In this document: positions 48,441 through 61,000 of the stretch, piece after piece
Layout of the letters: each line of letters opens with the position of its first letter
How positions within the stretch are numbered: position 1 is the first letter of the stretch
DNA from: Riptortus pedestris
Taxonomy: Eukaryota > Arthropoda > Insecta > Hemiptera > Alydidae
NCBI GenBank assembly: GCA_019009955.1
Contig: CM032233.1
Span: 121,572,501-121,636,500 of the forward strand
Length of the DNA stretch: 64,000 nucleotides
Reading direction: 5' to 3'
Translations under genes and position numbers: made by a program
Notes under the pieces: generated by a model
Database searches by the model: none
What the model was told of the DNA's origin: nothing
What the model saw: the letters and a program-made list of their open reading frames with translations, nothing else

Positions 48441-49155
48441 AATAATAAATAAATGTTGATTTTTGTACCCGTAATTTAGTTTTATCCAATTTGGAATTAA
48501 GTCCCCATGTGCTCTGGCATCTTGGTAGTTAACATCAATAGATTTTTATATTATATTTATATTATTTATTTTATTTTCACTGTCAAAGTCGATACACTGA
48601 ACAATATTTGAGATGAATTTCGATAATCAAAAAATAAATTATTTAAAAAGAATTTACTGTTGCACTAACATAAATAAATAATGATAATTTAATGCTAGGA
48701 ACTCCATATCACGTGCAATTTCTTCATTTGACCATCAAAAAATGCAAATACAGGTGGTGCACCATACATCATAAATACAAATAAACTGAAGATGAATAAG
48801 GAACATGAGAAGAGGAAAATTTAACAATCAATGGTTTATTAAAAATGAAATATAAAAAGAATATATTTAGATATTTAATAAATAAGAAATTATATATGAA
48901 TATAACAATGACGTGTTAATAAGCAAACATGAAATGTGATAACATTTCTGCATTTAGCTGTAACAAAGAACTTTTGACCAGAATATAATATATTATGTCT
49001 GCCCATGCACAAAAAATACAGGTTGGATGACAAAATATTTATTAATCAACCATCAGTTAAATAATAATACAAAGAGCATTCGTTCATAACCATCATAAAT
49101 ATTAAATCACATTATAGATATAAACATCTCAATTAGCAGTAAGTATAAACAAAAG

Positions 49156-49182
49156 TTTATTACAGGCAATTTGCCATTTATT
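49156..49182 (-). terminator. EB1 polyadenylation signals
   Basis: Two AATAAA hexamers on the minus strand (49177-49182 and 49156-49161), about 85 and 105 bases after the EB1 stop codon. Another lies near 48832. Which is used is unknown. Confidence 0.4.
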
Positions 49183-49265
49183 AAAAGTTTAACAAATTCC
49201 AAGGTGCAATTCTGAACTGAAAATAAACATTTAAACAATTTAACTATTCAGTGAAAACAGGTTAA

Positions 49266-49328
49266 TTAATATTCTTCTTCTTCTTGGTCATGACCTTCAG
49301 ACAAGTCTTCGGGAGGAGCGAAACCATC
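49266..49328 (-). CDS. Eb1: EB1 last coding exon
   Basis: Acceptor gttttag; encodes [20 protein letters not shown] and stop. The terminal EEY is the conserved CAP-Gly ligand of EB1. Starts in phase 0. Confidence 0.97.
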   Translation of the reverse strand, partial: DGFAPPEDLSEGHDQEEEEY

Positions 49329-52300
49329 CTAAAACATTAAAATTATTTCAATTTTACAAATATCGTAAGCAGTTATAAAATAAGATGATACAATTAACAA
49401 ATATATTCAGTACTGATCCAGGCACTACTATGGAGTTGGTGTCAAGAGATTTTGAAATATTAAATGAACAAACTACTTTTTTTTTGTTTAACTATTTAAG
49501 TTAGGAAAATACAAAGGCAAGACAAATATCTACTGTATTCTATTAGACATTGCAACATGACCCATGGTCACCAACTGTGGTGAGCCAGCACAATCTAGAA
49601 CTATACATTTGTCAACAAGGGAATATGTGAAAACATCTGGAAATGTTTGATAGGCTGATAGTGCCATTAGTGAACATTACACAGTCAAGTGTTTTCATTA
49701 TGACAGCTAATATAGGGTAGGAGAGTAAAGATGGAATATGAAAGATAAGATCAACTCCCAATAAGGAGACTCCTTCCACTTCTTATTCTCATAAAACATT
49801 TGTAAAGGCAAAAAAAAAAAAAAAACACTGGGTAATGCACTATACACAGAAAAATTTAAAAGGAATTTAATAATAATAATAATAATGTAAATAGTTTGTA
49901 TTTTTGAATTCCACCCTCTAAACCCCATTATTACTGGTTCGATTTCAGCCATTAAAAAACTCGATCTTTAATTTTGCATGAAACGCTTGAAAATAAAGTT
50001 TGATATTGATAAAACAAAAATTATGACTACTAGAGCGGTAAGAGAAATATGGTGTTTTGTTTGGGGTTAAAAGCAGAAAAGGCTGTATTTAAAGAAAAGA
50101 AAATGGAGGACATTTCCTTGCAGGGAAATATGGAATTGGTAATGAAACCACACACACACACACACACACTTTAATTGAATTACAAATACTGGATTCTACT
50201 TCTGCTTGGGGGGGGGGGGCTAAGGCAAAAAATCAGCACTGATATATTTAATCATGATGTCATAGGGAGTTTGTAGATGTAGCTAAGTTGTACTGCACTA
50301 GGCTTTTAAATGAATTAATTGGAGCCCGAATCCCAGGAGTGGCATTTTTCTTGTTATTAATTTTCTTAAAATTAAAATAAATGTCTAAAATTATTTGGAG
50401 TATCTAACTGAATAAATGTAAACTATAAACCTTTACACAAAACACACAGTCACCTGGGGGGATACTTGGGTTCGACACACAACAGCTAAAAATTGTTTTT
50501 CTTCATAATATAAAATAATTAAATCATTAAAAATGTTTTAATGAAGTATATCAAAACACTTATCAAATGTATAACAGAAATAATAAATGTATCAATAATC
50601 TAATGTATACCAGAATTACATTATTTTTATGAATATATTAAAAGCTCAGATTGTTTTCTTATGGCCACAGAGTTCATCAATTGTGAATAACGTATAAGTG
50701 CTTAAAATAGGTAAAAAAATTCATTATAACTTACCTCCGTAGCATACAAAATGTCAAGGATTTTTTGGACCAATTCGGTGTCACCTTCATGCTCTTGACA
50801 AACTAATTCAATATCCCTTAGCTTCCCAAAGTAAAAGTCCCTTTCTTTTTCTAATCCATCTACTGTCAATTTGGTATTGGCAAGCTAAGGAAGAAAACAA
50901 TAATTTCACATAAATTAATAAACAAATATGGTTATAACAATCATAGCCAATTTTGTAGCTACCACTAAATAAATAAATATATATATATATATAAAATCAT
51001 ACACACACATGTGTATATGCGTATAAAAAATGGTAATATCTAAAATGATTTTTTTCTGAAAATTTCATGTTCCTTTTACATTTCAAATTAAATTGCAATG
51101 ATTTCAGCAATGTTTTGGCTTTTGTGACTGTTTGTCCTCTTTTCTCTCCTAAATGACTGGGCTGAATTTAATGAATCGTGGTATGATAATTACAAGTAAC
51201 CTACATTTTGCACTAATATTCTTAGAAACAAACAGGAATAGGGATCGAACGGGAAGCCTGAAATGAAAAACTGCAATAATGCTTTTACTTTCTGTTGTTT
51301 TGTAATCATGAATATAACAGAAGGGTTTTATTTCGAATAAGTTTTGTTATAACAATGTATAAAAAATATATACACTATAAGCTGTAGTACGAATAGCACA
51401 TTTATGGGGGCAAATGACTGAAACGAACTGAATGATATATGATATGTGAATTAACACCAATCTTCCTAGATGTTAAGCTAAATTATAATTCTTATGAAAG
51501 AACAGAAGTCAGAGATGTAGGCCCGGCTGTACTCGTTTCTCAACAAACATGCCTTAAGTTTGTTCTCTATATTATTTAGATTCATTTTTTTTTACATTCA
51601 TTGTCGAGTAACAATCAATAAATAAAATAAAACAACTATGGTTAAGTAAATAAAACTATGATTAGAGTCAACAATTTTGTGTTTTGGGTCAATTCATGAA
51701 TTGAATAGAATGAAACTAGATGTGTGACAGTACTAAAACTACATAAATAATAGATTATTAAAAATTAATATTATAATTATCATAAATTACATTAATTTTC
51801 CTATGAGTGAACTGATGTAGGAGTACCTAAAATGACAATGATATCTCATTTCCAATCCATTTTTCAACAAATATGTACTTAACAGGAGTTATGTATTTTG
51901 TTTTTAAGAATAATTTCAGTTATATTCATTTTTGACATATAACTAAAGTATAAAAAAGGTATGGGCATAAACGTAAAGGTAATTTTTAGGCATGTAGGCA
52001 AATCAAATATTCAAATCTCAATATTTGTATTTACATATAAGAATTTAGACTATATTAATATTTACTATATTGACAGAGTGGGACAAACTAAATGATTTCT
52101 CTTATTTGTTAACATATTTTCTGTCACATATTGACATTCAAATTACTAAGTAGTTACTTTACATTTATAATATGTTCTCCAGTTTTTAAATTAGAATTAT
52201 AGTGGAATTTTGAAAAGATATTAATTAAAATAGGACCATTTTAATTAGGCAGGAAAGAAATTTGTATTGTTACATAATACCTAATAATGTTGAATTTTAC

Positions 52301-53441
52301 CCACAATTATTATTTATATTGTCAGCTATGTTTTGAAGCATGAAGAGTAATTGGTTAGGAACCGTATATAGAGCTTGCCATAGCTTTCAAGAAAGATATT
52401 GGGGCAGAACATATAAACAGTGAGACAGAAATTTGGGGTAATTTTTGTCATAAATCCTCAATTAACCCATAATCTGATTTATTTATTTTAAAATCCTGAA
52501 ATTAAGATGAAAGGTTCTCATGGGAAACTAACTCATGGGAATTTAATTCTTAAATTATTCTCTAGGAAGGAGACATATGCCAGGCTTTTCAAGTACTAAG
52601 CAAAATGACCGCTTACATCTTCAGTAATTCTTAAACTTTTTAGATAAAATAAATTTAAACTGCAATATAAAATAAGGTGTTTGTGATACAATCTTTCTTT
52701 TTGAGGATTAGTCTGAAAAACTATAACATGGATCCTCAACACAATTAGAAATATAATAAAAAGGGTTACTACAATAATAATGGGGCTATTACGTAATGAA
52801 AGGTTTTTTTTTGTTTTAAGTAGACAGAATTTATTTTTGTAAGAAAACAAACTCATAAATAGTTTAGAGCAATTTATGGTTTTAGGTTATATTTCATATG
52901 GAGGAATACCATGATGTATTTTAAAGTAATAAAGTTTTCTATAAGGAAATGTATATCATTTTCAATAGAGATTTGTTAATTCCTTTTTTGATTACATTTA
53001 CACAATTATAAAATGTAATAATACAGTTAAAAGTTCTAAAACTACATTGAATACAATAAAAAATATACCTGAGTGCTCAGTTCCTCGATTTTTTGGGCAT
53101 CATTAGAAAATCTAGTATTGGACCCTGTATTAGAGTTTTGGTGTGATGTACTCGATAAATTGGAGCGGCTGCCTTTCGATACTAAATGAGAAAAAAGAAC
53201 AAGTGATTATTAAAGATTAAAATAACACTATAAAAGGGCAGTGTTCACAAAAAACATTAGCAAAAGAAAGCATTATACAAGAAAAACATACATTACTTTA
53301 ATGGAAATAAATGTAAGGTTGATGCTACCTTTAAGGGAACAAATAGCATGTTAAAGCAACTACTCATATTCCATCACATACTCCAACAATAAATGCTATT
53401 TATAAAATGGTGATTATAAAAAAAACAAATACACACACTCA

Positions 53442-53492
<51 letters not shown>

Positions 53493-56400
53493 TCCAGAAT
53501 ACTTTAATAATGGGACAAAGTAGGAATGGGCTGAGAGGTATTTATAGGTGTCGAGGTTAGTAAGAGTTTTAGTTGAGCAAAATAAAATGGAATAAAATAA
53601 AAATGGAAAACAAGCTTAACCCTTTAATTGCACAGGGGCTAGGTGACAGTAGGGAGGAGGGTGCCCCAGGCCTGCTCCTTGTATGGTGAATTTCAAAGCA
53701 GCTATCTATACATTAAGATACATCCATAAATCTCCCCCCCCCCCTCCAGCATTCACTCTTCTTACATAGAACATAACTTTGGAAAATATTTTGATTGAAT
53801 ATTCCAACAAAATGACCCTCTCTTCACTTGAGGATATACCATAACAACATTTTTCATAAGTTAGAGGTGAAATTCAGTTAATGGGAACTCTGCATCCTTT
53901 CCTTGTCAATTACTATTGAAGACGAAAAAGTCTAACAAGTGATAACATAATTTCTTGTGCCAGAGGTATTATTTCTAGCCATTGTTGTCATGCTCAAAAT
54001 AGTGTATAATTTATCTACGATACCAATATTTCTATTGTAATCAATAACCACCAATGGCTTTAGAATTTTTTCATTGGTTTTGAAGTTGCTTTTACCTCTG
54101 CAGAATATAGTGTTAACAACATCCAGACTTCCTTCTTGCCTTACCACTTGAGAGTTTTATTTTCCCTAATGCCGATCTATAGGCTCTCCCCCTCAAGAGA
54201 ATCCTGCCCTTTATATTTTCTCCCCTCTTCAGCTTCTCACCCACTTCTCCAATTTCTTATTTCAGTGCGACAAGCAGTATGAAACTGTTGAGTTATCAAT
54301 ATTCATTTAATTTAAATTTCAATACTCTTCTCATCAATAATGTTATTGAAATAAAATTATAAAGTTCTCCTACCTTTTCTTCTTTTAAGCCCTGTGTCGA
54401 TGTGGTGTTTTTTCCTTTTATAAACAACATATTTTTTTTTGTCTCCACCACAATGTCTTTCTCCAACAATCCAATGAAACCTGACCAGAGTGAAATGTCC
54501 CTTCAAAAGTCTTATTCCACAAATCCTGCACCATCCTCTTCAGATTTGAAAAGTATGGGAGACAAATTTTCCTGAGTCCAAATCAGTCCTTTCCTGTCTT
54601 TTGAAGGGGGTACTTCCTAGCCGCTAGTCAAAATTTCAGCTTGCTCAACTCTCCCCTGATGGTCAAGGTTCAGGTAGATCTAAGCCTACATCACTATCAG
54701 ATGACAAGTCAACATCTTCATCCTCAAAATCAGGGTCCATGAGCATCTCATGCACCTCCACCAATGTTAACTTTTTGTTGGAACTTATAGTTAAATAGAC
54801 ATTAAAAACAGGTCTACTCACTTATAAATTCAAAACTAAACACTCTCTAAAAGACAAAAATAATGAAATGTGGTGGGGAAAAGATAAAAGATAGGGATGA
54901 ATTGTATTGTAAGCAGGAAGACCCCTGTCAGCACTCATCAAAGTCTTGTCACACCTAGGCCTTATTATTTTTTAAGCCACATGCAATTTATTATTTGGCT
55001 ATAAACTTACAAATTAGAATATGCTCTATTAGCATATGCCTTTCTACAATGGAGCATACTGGCTTTGCCCAGTTAAAGGGTTAAGACATGTTCATTTCAA
55101 TGACATATGTGTTTCAAAGTTGTGTTAAACCAAAAAAAATGCCAGTATCCAATGGTATCTTACGGATACTAACTATCTTCCAATATCATTTCTAACCAAT
55201 ATCATTTGGAAGAGTTCAAGTTCCAAACTATTACAATACTTAAATATCTGGGAGACATTTTAATGGGAAGCAATAACGAGGAAGTTTACATTAAATTTAG
55301 AATGATAACAGGAATCTGGTTATACTATGCTCCACGGAATGTTCTCTAATTGAAGAACTTTTGTTTAATATCGAAAGCTGCGGAAAATTAGAACAGACGG
55401 TGCATGAGAAACAATGCAGAACCAATAGAGCTGCATGACAAACCTAACATCATCAGTTCTATTAAAACGCACAGACTGTGGAAGCTAGAGCTCATGGAAA
55501 GAATAGAACCCTGCAGACTGCCCAAGAAAATGATATTGGGAATCCCAGGAGGAAGTAGGATGTGCCAGAGAGGTCCTTCATCAATTATATGCCTAGATAG
55601 TAAATAAGAAAAGAGAGCTATCAGAAATTGGTCCAATCTTGAAAAGGAAATTAATTAGTCCAATATGCTTCCGATACAGAAACAAAAATCCAGAATAACT
55701 GGCACAGTCAGCATAACTTTATCTATGTATTTTGAGCATATGATTGACGGGGAAATCAAGGAATACTGTACTGGCACCAGGTTTCCATAAAAGAAGGGCA
55801 GATTCTGAATCTGTAAGAGTTAAGTGAAAGTATATAAGTAGAGTACACCCTTTCAAGATTAACAGTAAAATGGACAAAGCTGTAATTGGAACTTAAAATG
55901 ATTATTAGAAACCTTAGAAGCAACAAAAGTTTAAACTTTTACTGCATGAACAAAGGTGTGTAAATACAAATGTTTGAAACCCAACTTTATTTTTGTTGTC
56001 TTCTCACATTGAGAATCATATAATAATTTCTTGAATTATAAAAATAAAAAAAACAACAATTTGGTTGAATACCAAAATTAAAGGAGTTTAGTTAAGAGCT
56101 CCAAATGAGTTGGAACTGTCTGTTAAACTGGCTTGAGGAACTGAGGAAAACAGAGCTAATCTAGATCGAGGAAATCAAGAAACAAACAAAATGAGTTTCC
56201 TCCAATAAATAATGGCTTTTCCATTTTTTGAGGAGAAGGAAAGAATTACTAATCACAAAAAAATGCACAAGCACTCATCATAAATTAAATTAAAGTAATC
56301 ATATACAAGCTCACAGATTTGAAAGATTAATACAAATAACATTCAATTTAATTCCTTCATACGAATAATAAGAATCTATTTTATAAAGAGCTAATATATC

Positions 56401-58024
56401 AAATATGATCTCTTTTCTCTGAACACATAAAATAAAAATATAAACCAATCTATAAATAATAAAAAAAATAATACTAGAGATGTTTATTTAAAATAATAAT
56501 AATAATGTGTTAAATTAAACTAGTGTAGATACACACTTCTACAATCATGCATATAGAACCACACCATTCTGAATATACAAAAAAATAGATGTAGAAATAA
56601 AGTAACTGTAAAATGCATCACACCACATGTTGATAATTATTAAAAAAAAAAGGTATATAAGTGTGAGTTAAAACTATTTCAAAAGAGTTTGAAAGATCAA
56701 GATAATTTAGTTAATGTTTTTAATTTTTAATTTTCAAAGTTAAATTATAGTTATAGTTAGTTTAGTCAGTTAAGTTAAGTTATCTTATATCATGATAACT
56801 TATATCATTAAGACTCTCATTGAATGATTCACATTAAATTGAAAACACTGAGTTTATTATCTACTTCTCTTTTGGAATATATTTAACAAAATAATACAAA
56901 AATTACAAGTATTTATTTTATTCCAAATGGAAAGCATAAAATTAACAATTATTATTTGTCTATATCCATTTGCAATTTTGATTCAATTTTTGTTTATATG
57001 AGCTTTCTGTGATGAATCAATGCATTCGGGGGGGGGGGGGGGGGTATTATGAAATTATAAATAACATCTCATAACAATAGTTTTTAGGAAGGAAAAAAAT
57101 CTTGGAAAATCTACTTAAATTTACATTTACAAATCATATAACAATACATCACCTTCAGGATAGAATGTACATTGTCTTCAAAAACCAACAAAACTAAAGT
57201 ATAGGTTTTTTTTTTTTTTATATGTTTTATTTTAGCAAACATTAAACAAAAATTCGAGATATATATACATATACATCTATTTTATTTTACGAATGAAATG
57301 TTAAATATAGAGACTACAAGTTTTTAGTAGGTAAAGTATCATTCTATTTAGAAGGCAAAAAACAGCTTTATTAACATGGCCAGAATGAAATTCTTTTAGC
57401 ATTTCCTTGGGACCACACCACAAGGTATATACAAGAACCCTACAAGGTAGGTTCCTGACTAATTGCTTGCTTGGTGAAGCTAATATCTTTTGGATAAAAA
57501 AATATGATGAGAATTGGAGTTTAATTTCAACATTATAAATAAAATATAGGTGGAATCATCTCTACCCAACGGGCTACTTTACAAGCTTATGAAGATAATT
57601 TATCACATTTATCTATCTTATGGAAAATTCAATTTGACTTTGGTATGGTAAAGGGATATTATTCTATTTTAAATTCAAACCCATAGTTTTGTTTTACATA
57701 GGTTTTTAAACAATACAGGAAAAAAAAATTTATAAAAGGATAAGATTTTAAATTCTACAAGTCCTGAAGAATTCAGAAACATAATTTGGGGGAAGCAATG
57801 CACCATTAAAAAATTACAAAATGAGCAAAAAATCTCATGAGTGGTGAAAGAAGAATGCAATATGATTAAAGAATTTATACATGTTAAAGAGAAATGATAA
57901 TGAATTGTAAGAAATTGCAATAAGTTTTATAACATATCTGACTCAATGATTGTTCTTAAAGATTAATGTTCTGAAGTAACTGAATGTTACAAAATATTTA
58001 TCAAATGTTTAATTTGAATCTATA

Positions 58025-58075
<51 letters not shown>

Positions 58076-61000
58076 TTATTAATATCTCATCACACTTATG
58101 TACCTTATGGGACATTTTTTGTTTTTTTTTTTACTTAGGCATGTTAATAGAAAGATCTACTATTTTAAATTGAAAACCATAGTTTTACAACAGTTCTTAA
58201 ACAATACAGGAAATAGAGGTTTTAAAAAAATGCATGCAGTCTTCTAGTGCTCAATTTCTAGTAAATTTGAATAAATGAAGAGCAAAAAACACACATCAAC
58301 AACAAAAATACACAAGAATTATATTTCGGTTATATGCAGTTAAAAATGGGAAAATGATTAAATGAAAGGAAAGTGACGAGACCTCCAAGATATATATATA
58401 TGTTTTTGTTAGAAATAAGAGGAAAACTAGTATTAGTAAAATAGAATAAATTGGCAAAAAAGTTCAAGATCATAAGGAAACTGCCAACATTTTGTTAGTT
58501 ATAATGGAATTAGTGTATTACCAGATTTAGTAAATGTTTTATTTGATGCACAACTTGAATTGGTTGATTCAGTAGATTTATTAGAAGTAGCAGTCATGGG
58601 AGATGGTTTTTTAAGGGGAATGCTCTGGTGTGGTTTAGGAGCAGCATTTGATGAAGCGGATGCTGCCCCTAGTTTTTCCCCTCCTCTCGCTGAAAGAGCG
58701 CAGTACTCTTGTCCAGCATAGTTGGCATCAAAGAATTTTTTGAACCATTGTAAAAATTCAAAATTATCTTGAAACTTTCCTTTTATCAATTTATCAATAG
58801 GAACAATCTGAAAATTATCATGCAAAATAAAAAATAAGTGAAAGAAAAAAATCTATAACAATTGAAAGCAAAATATTAAATAAATAACAAAAATAATATT
58901 AAAATAATGGTAGAGATGAGGCAAAACACAGGCAGGAGATAGAATAGATTTAGCAATATATCATGAACCTCCTCCGGGAAAAACTATCAAACATGAGATA
59001 AAAAAAATTATTATTAATTTCTTTACAGGTGTAGCTGAGCTGTTTTAATATACAACCTTGCAAACACAAAAAAAAAAACACTTATTTTAATTTTGTCTGC
59101 ACACTTTATATAAATAAATATTATATTCATGCAAAATCCTATAAATATCACCGTTCACTTTTAATATAACTAATGAAAAGTCTGAACAATTATTTTTAAA
59201 ACTTGTAAACAGGCAGAAGCAAATATTAAAATTAAAAAGCAATCCATGCATTTCTGGAGGTGCAGTATTTTAAGAAAAGTGATTTCTAGGATATAGATTC
59301 TAATCTTGTAATCTCTCCTAATATCTAAATATGAACATCAGAGTAGCATAAAAGTGAGAAAAGATCGGTCAAAAAGAAAGGTGAGCACGTGTTCTATTTC
59401 AATCCAGTAATAGGATAAAGATCTTAGTGATTTTCATCTAACCTATCAACAAAACCAGTTAGCTTTCTCTCTAACTTGAAAAGTAACAATTCTCACACAT
59501 AAATATTTAAAAACAGAATCAGTTATTAACTTGTAGGTATCTATTAACACAATAATGTTTCCTTAATTATATAAAAGGAAAAAAAGAAGGTAAATTCATT
59601 TTTTTTAATATTAGCTACCAAAATTATAATTATTTATGTGAACACATATTTCCTTTGTCGTTTGTTCCATATTTGGGGACAATTCCTCTCTTTCAATTCC
59701 ATGAATATATATATATATATATATATAGTAATTAAAACTTAAAACATTTTTAAATCATACTCTAAACTTTTTAAATCAAACTAAGAAAGCAGATGTGCTT
59801 AGAGATATAAATGCATCTTGCAGAACAAGTTATATAAACAAGTCCTCCATGTATATGCGACTTCATTCAGAGTAAATGAGGAGTTGGCCTTAGTCCTCAG
59901 TTTCACACAGAAAATGATTGAAAAAAGAATACAATTTTTTTTTTTTTTTTTTTTTGGCAAATTCAGAAAAAACAATTGCTTTCATGAATTCTTGTGATGG
60001 AATTTAGAGCTTACAAAACATCCAGCACATGTGCACAATTGTGTGACAATTCCTAAATTTGTTTTCCTTTGCCTGATAAACATTCTCAGTCTACTTGTGT
60101 TATTTCATTCAAAAAATAGGAATTACAAATAGAAAAATCTTTTAAAAAGAATTCATTTACAATTTGAAAGTAACCAATAAATTTCATATAAATATACTTT
60201 TAAGAATATTATATTCCCTGTTTAATTACTTCTTGAAGTGACTATGTATCTAGGTTTAAATTTCGGCTTTATATTCATAAGTTCAAATGGCAAACTTGCA
60301 CAAATAAACAAATGAAGTATTCATTTATAATCCTACTAACAGATAAATGATGATTTTGTAAATTAATTATGCAAAATTAAATCTAAAATAAATAAAAATT
60401 TGCCTAATTAAGATTTAAAATAAAATGAGTAAAATAGCATCAATTTTTTATAAGAATTAAAGGAATAACCCCCATTAGCAGTAATGAGTTATGTTTTCAA
60501 TTTTCTATAATAGTCCCCTGGCATGCCAAGGCATGGAGATGTGCATCTCTCTTAGATGAGAAGCTTCCGAGAAGAGGGGGGGGGGGGGAGTAACCATCTG
60601 AACTGTATTCAGATTAACATCCTCCAGAACTGAACACTCCCTGTTATAAATGTTCATGCTGATAAAGAGATCTCTTAAATTCTACTTTCAAGAACAGCAG
60701 GCCAGATCCTAACTGGCACCTGAGAATTTGAGGGGGATTACAGTATTGTCCCATAAACCATTAAGGTAATTAGAAGCCTACTCTATGAACATATTATATA
60801 TTTTTTATCAACAAATTCTAAAAATCTTTAATTCAGTTTACCCATCTTAAATATTGAATTTGTTGTCATCATTCAAATTTTGTTTTTGATTTCATAAGCT
60901 AGAGGTTACTAATAATAAACTTACAAATAAAAATAAAATAAATAGAATTTAAACGGTTTAACAATTTCAAAATCACCATCAAATTCTGTTTTGTTTATAT

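Noticed and set aside
58620..58660. HQSIPLKK in EB1 exon b read as an SxIP motif
   Set aside because: The residue at the required Ser position is Gln, and SxIP motifs belong to EB1 partners.
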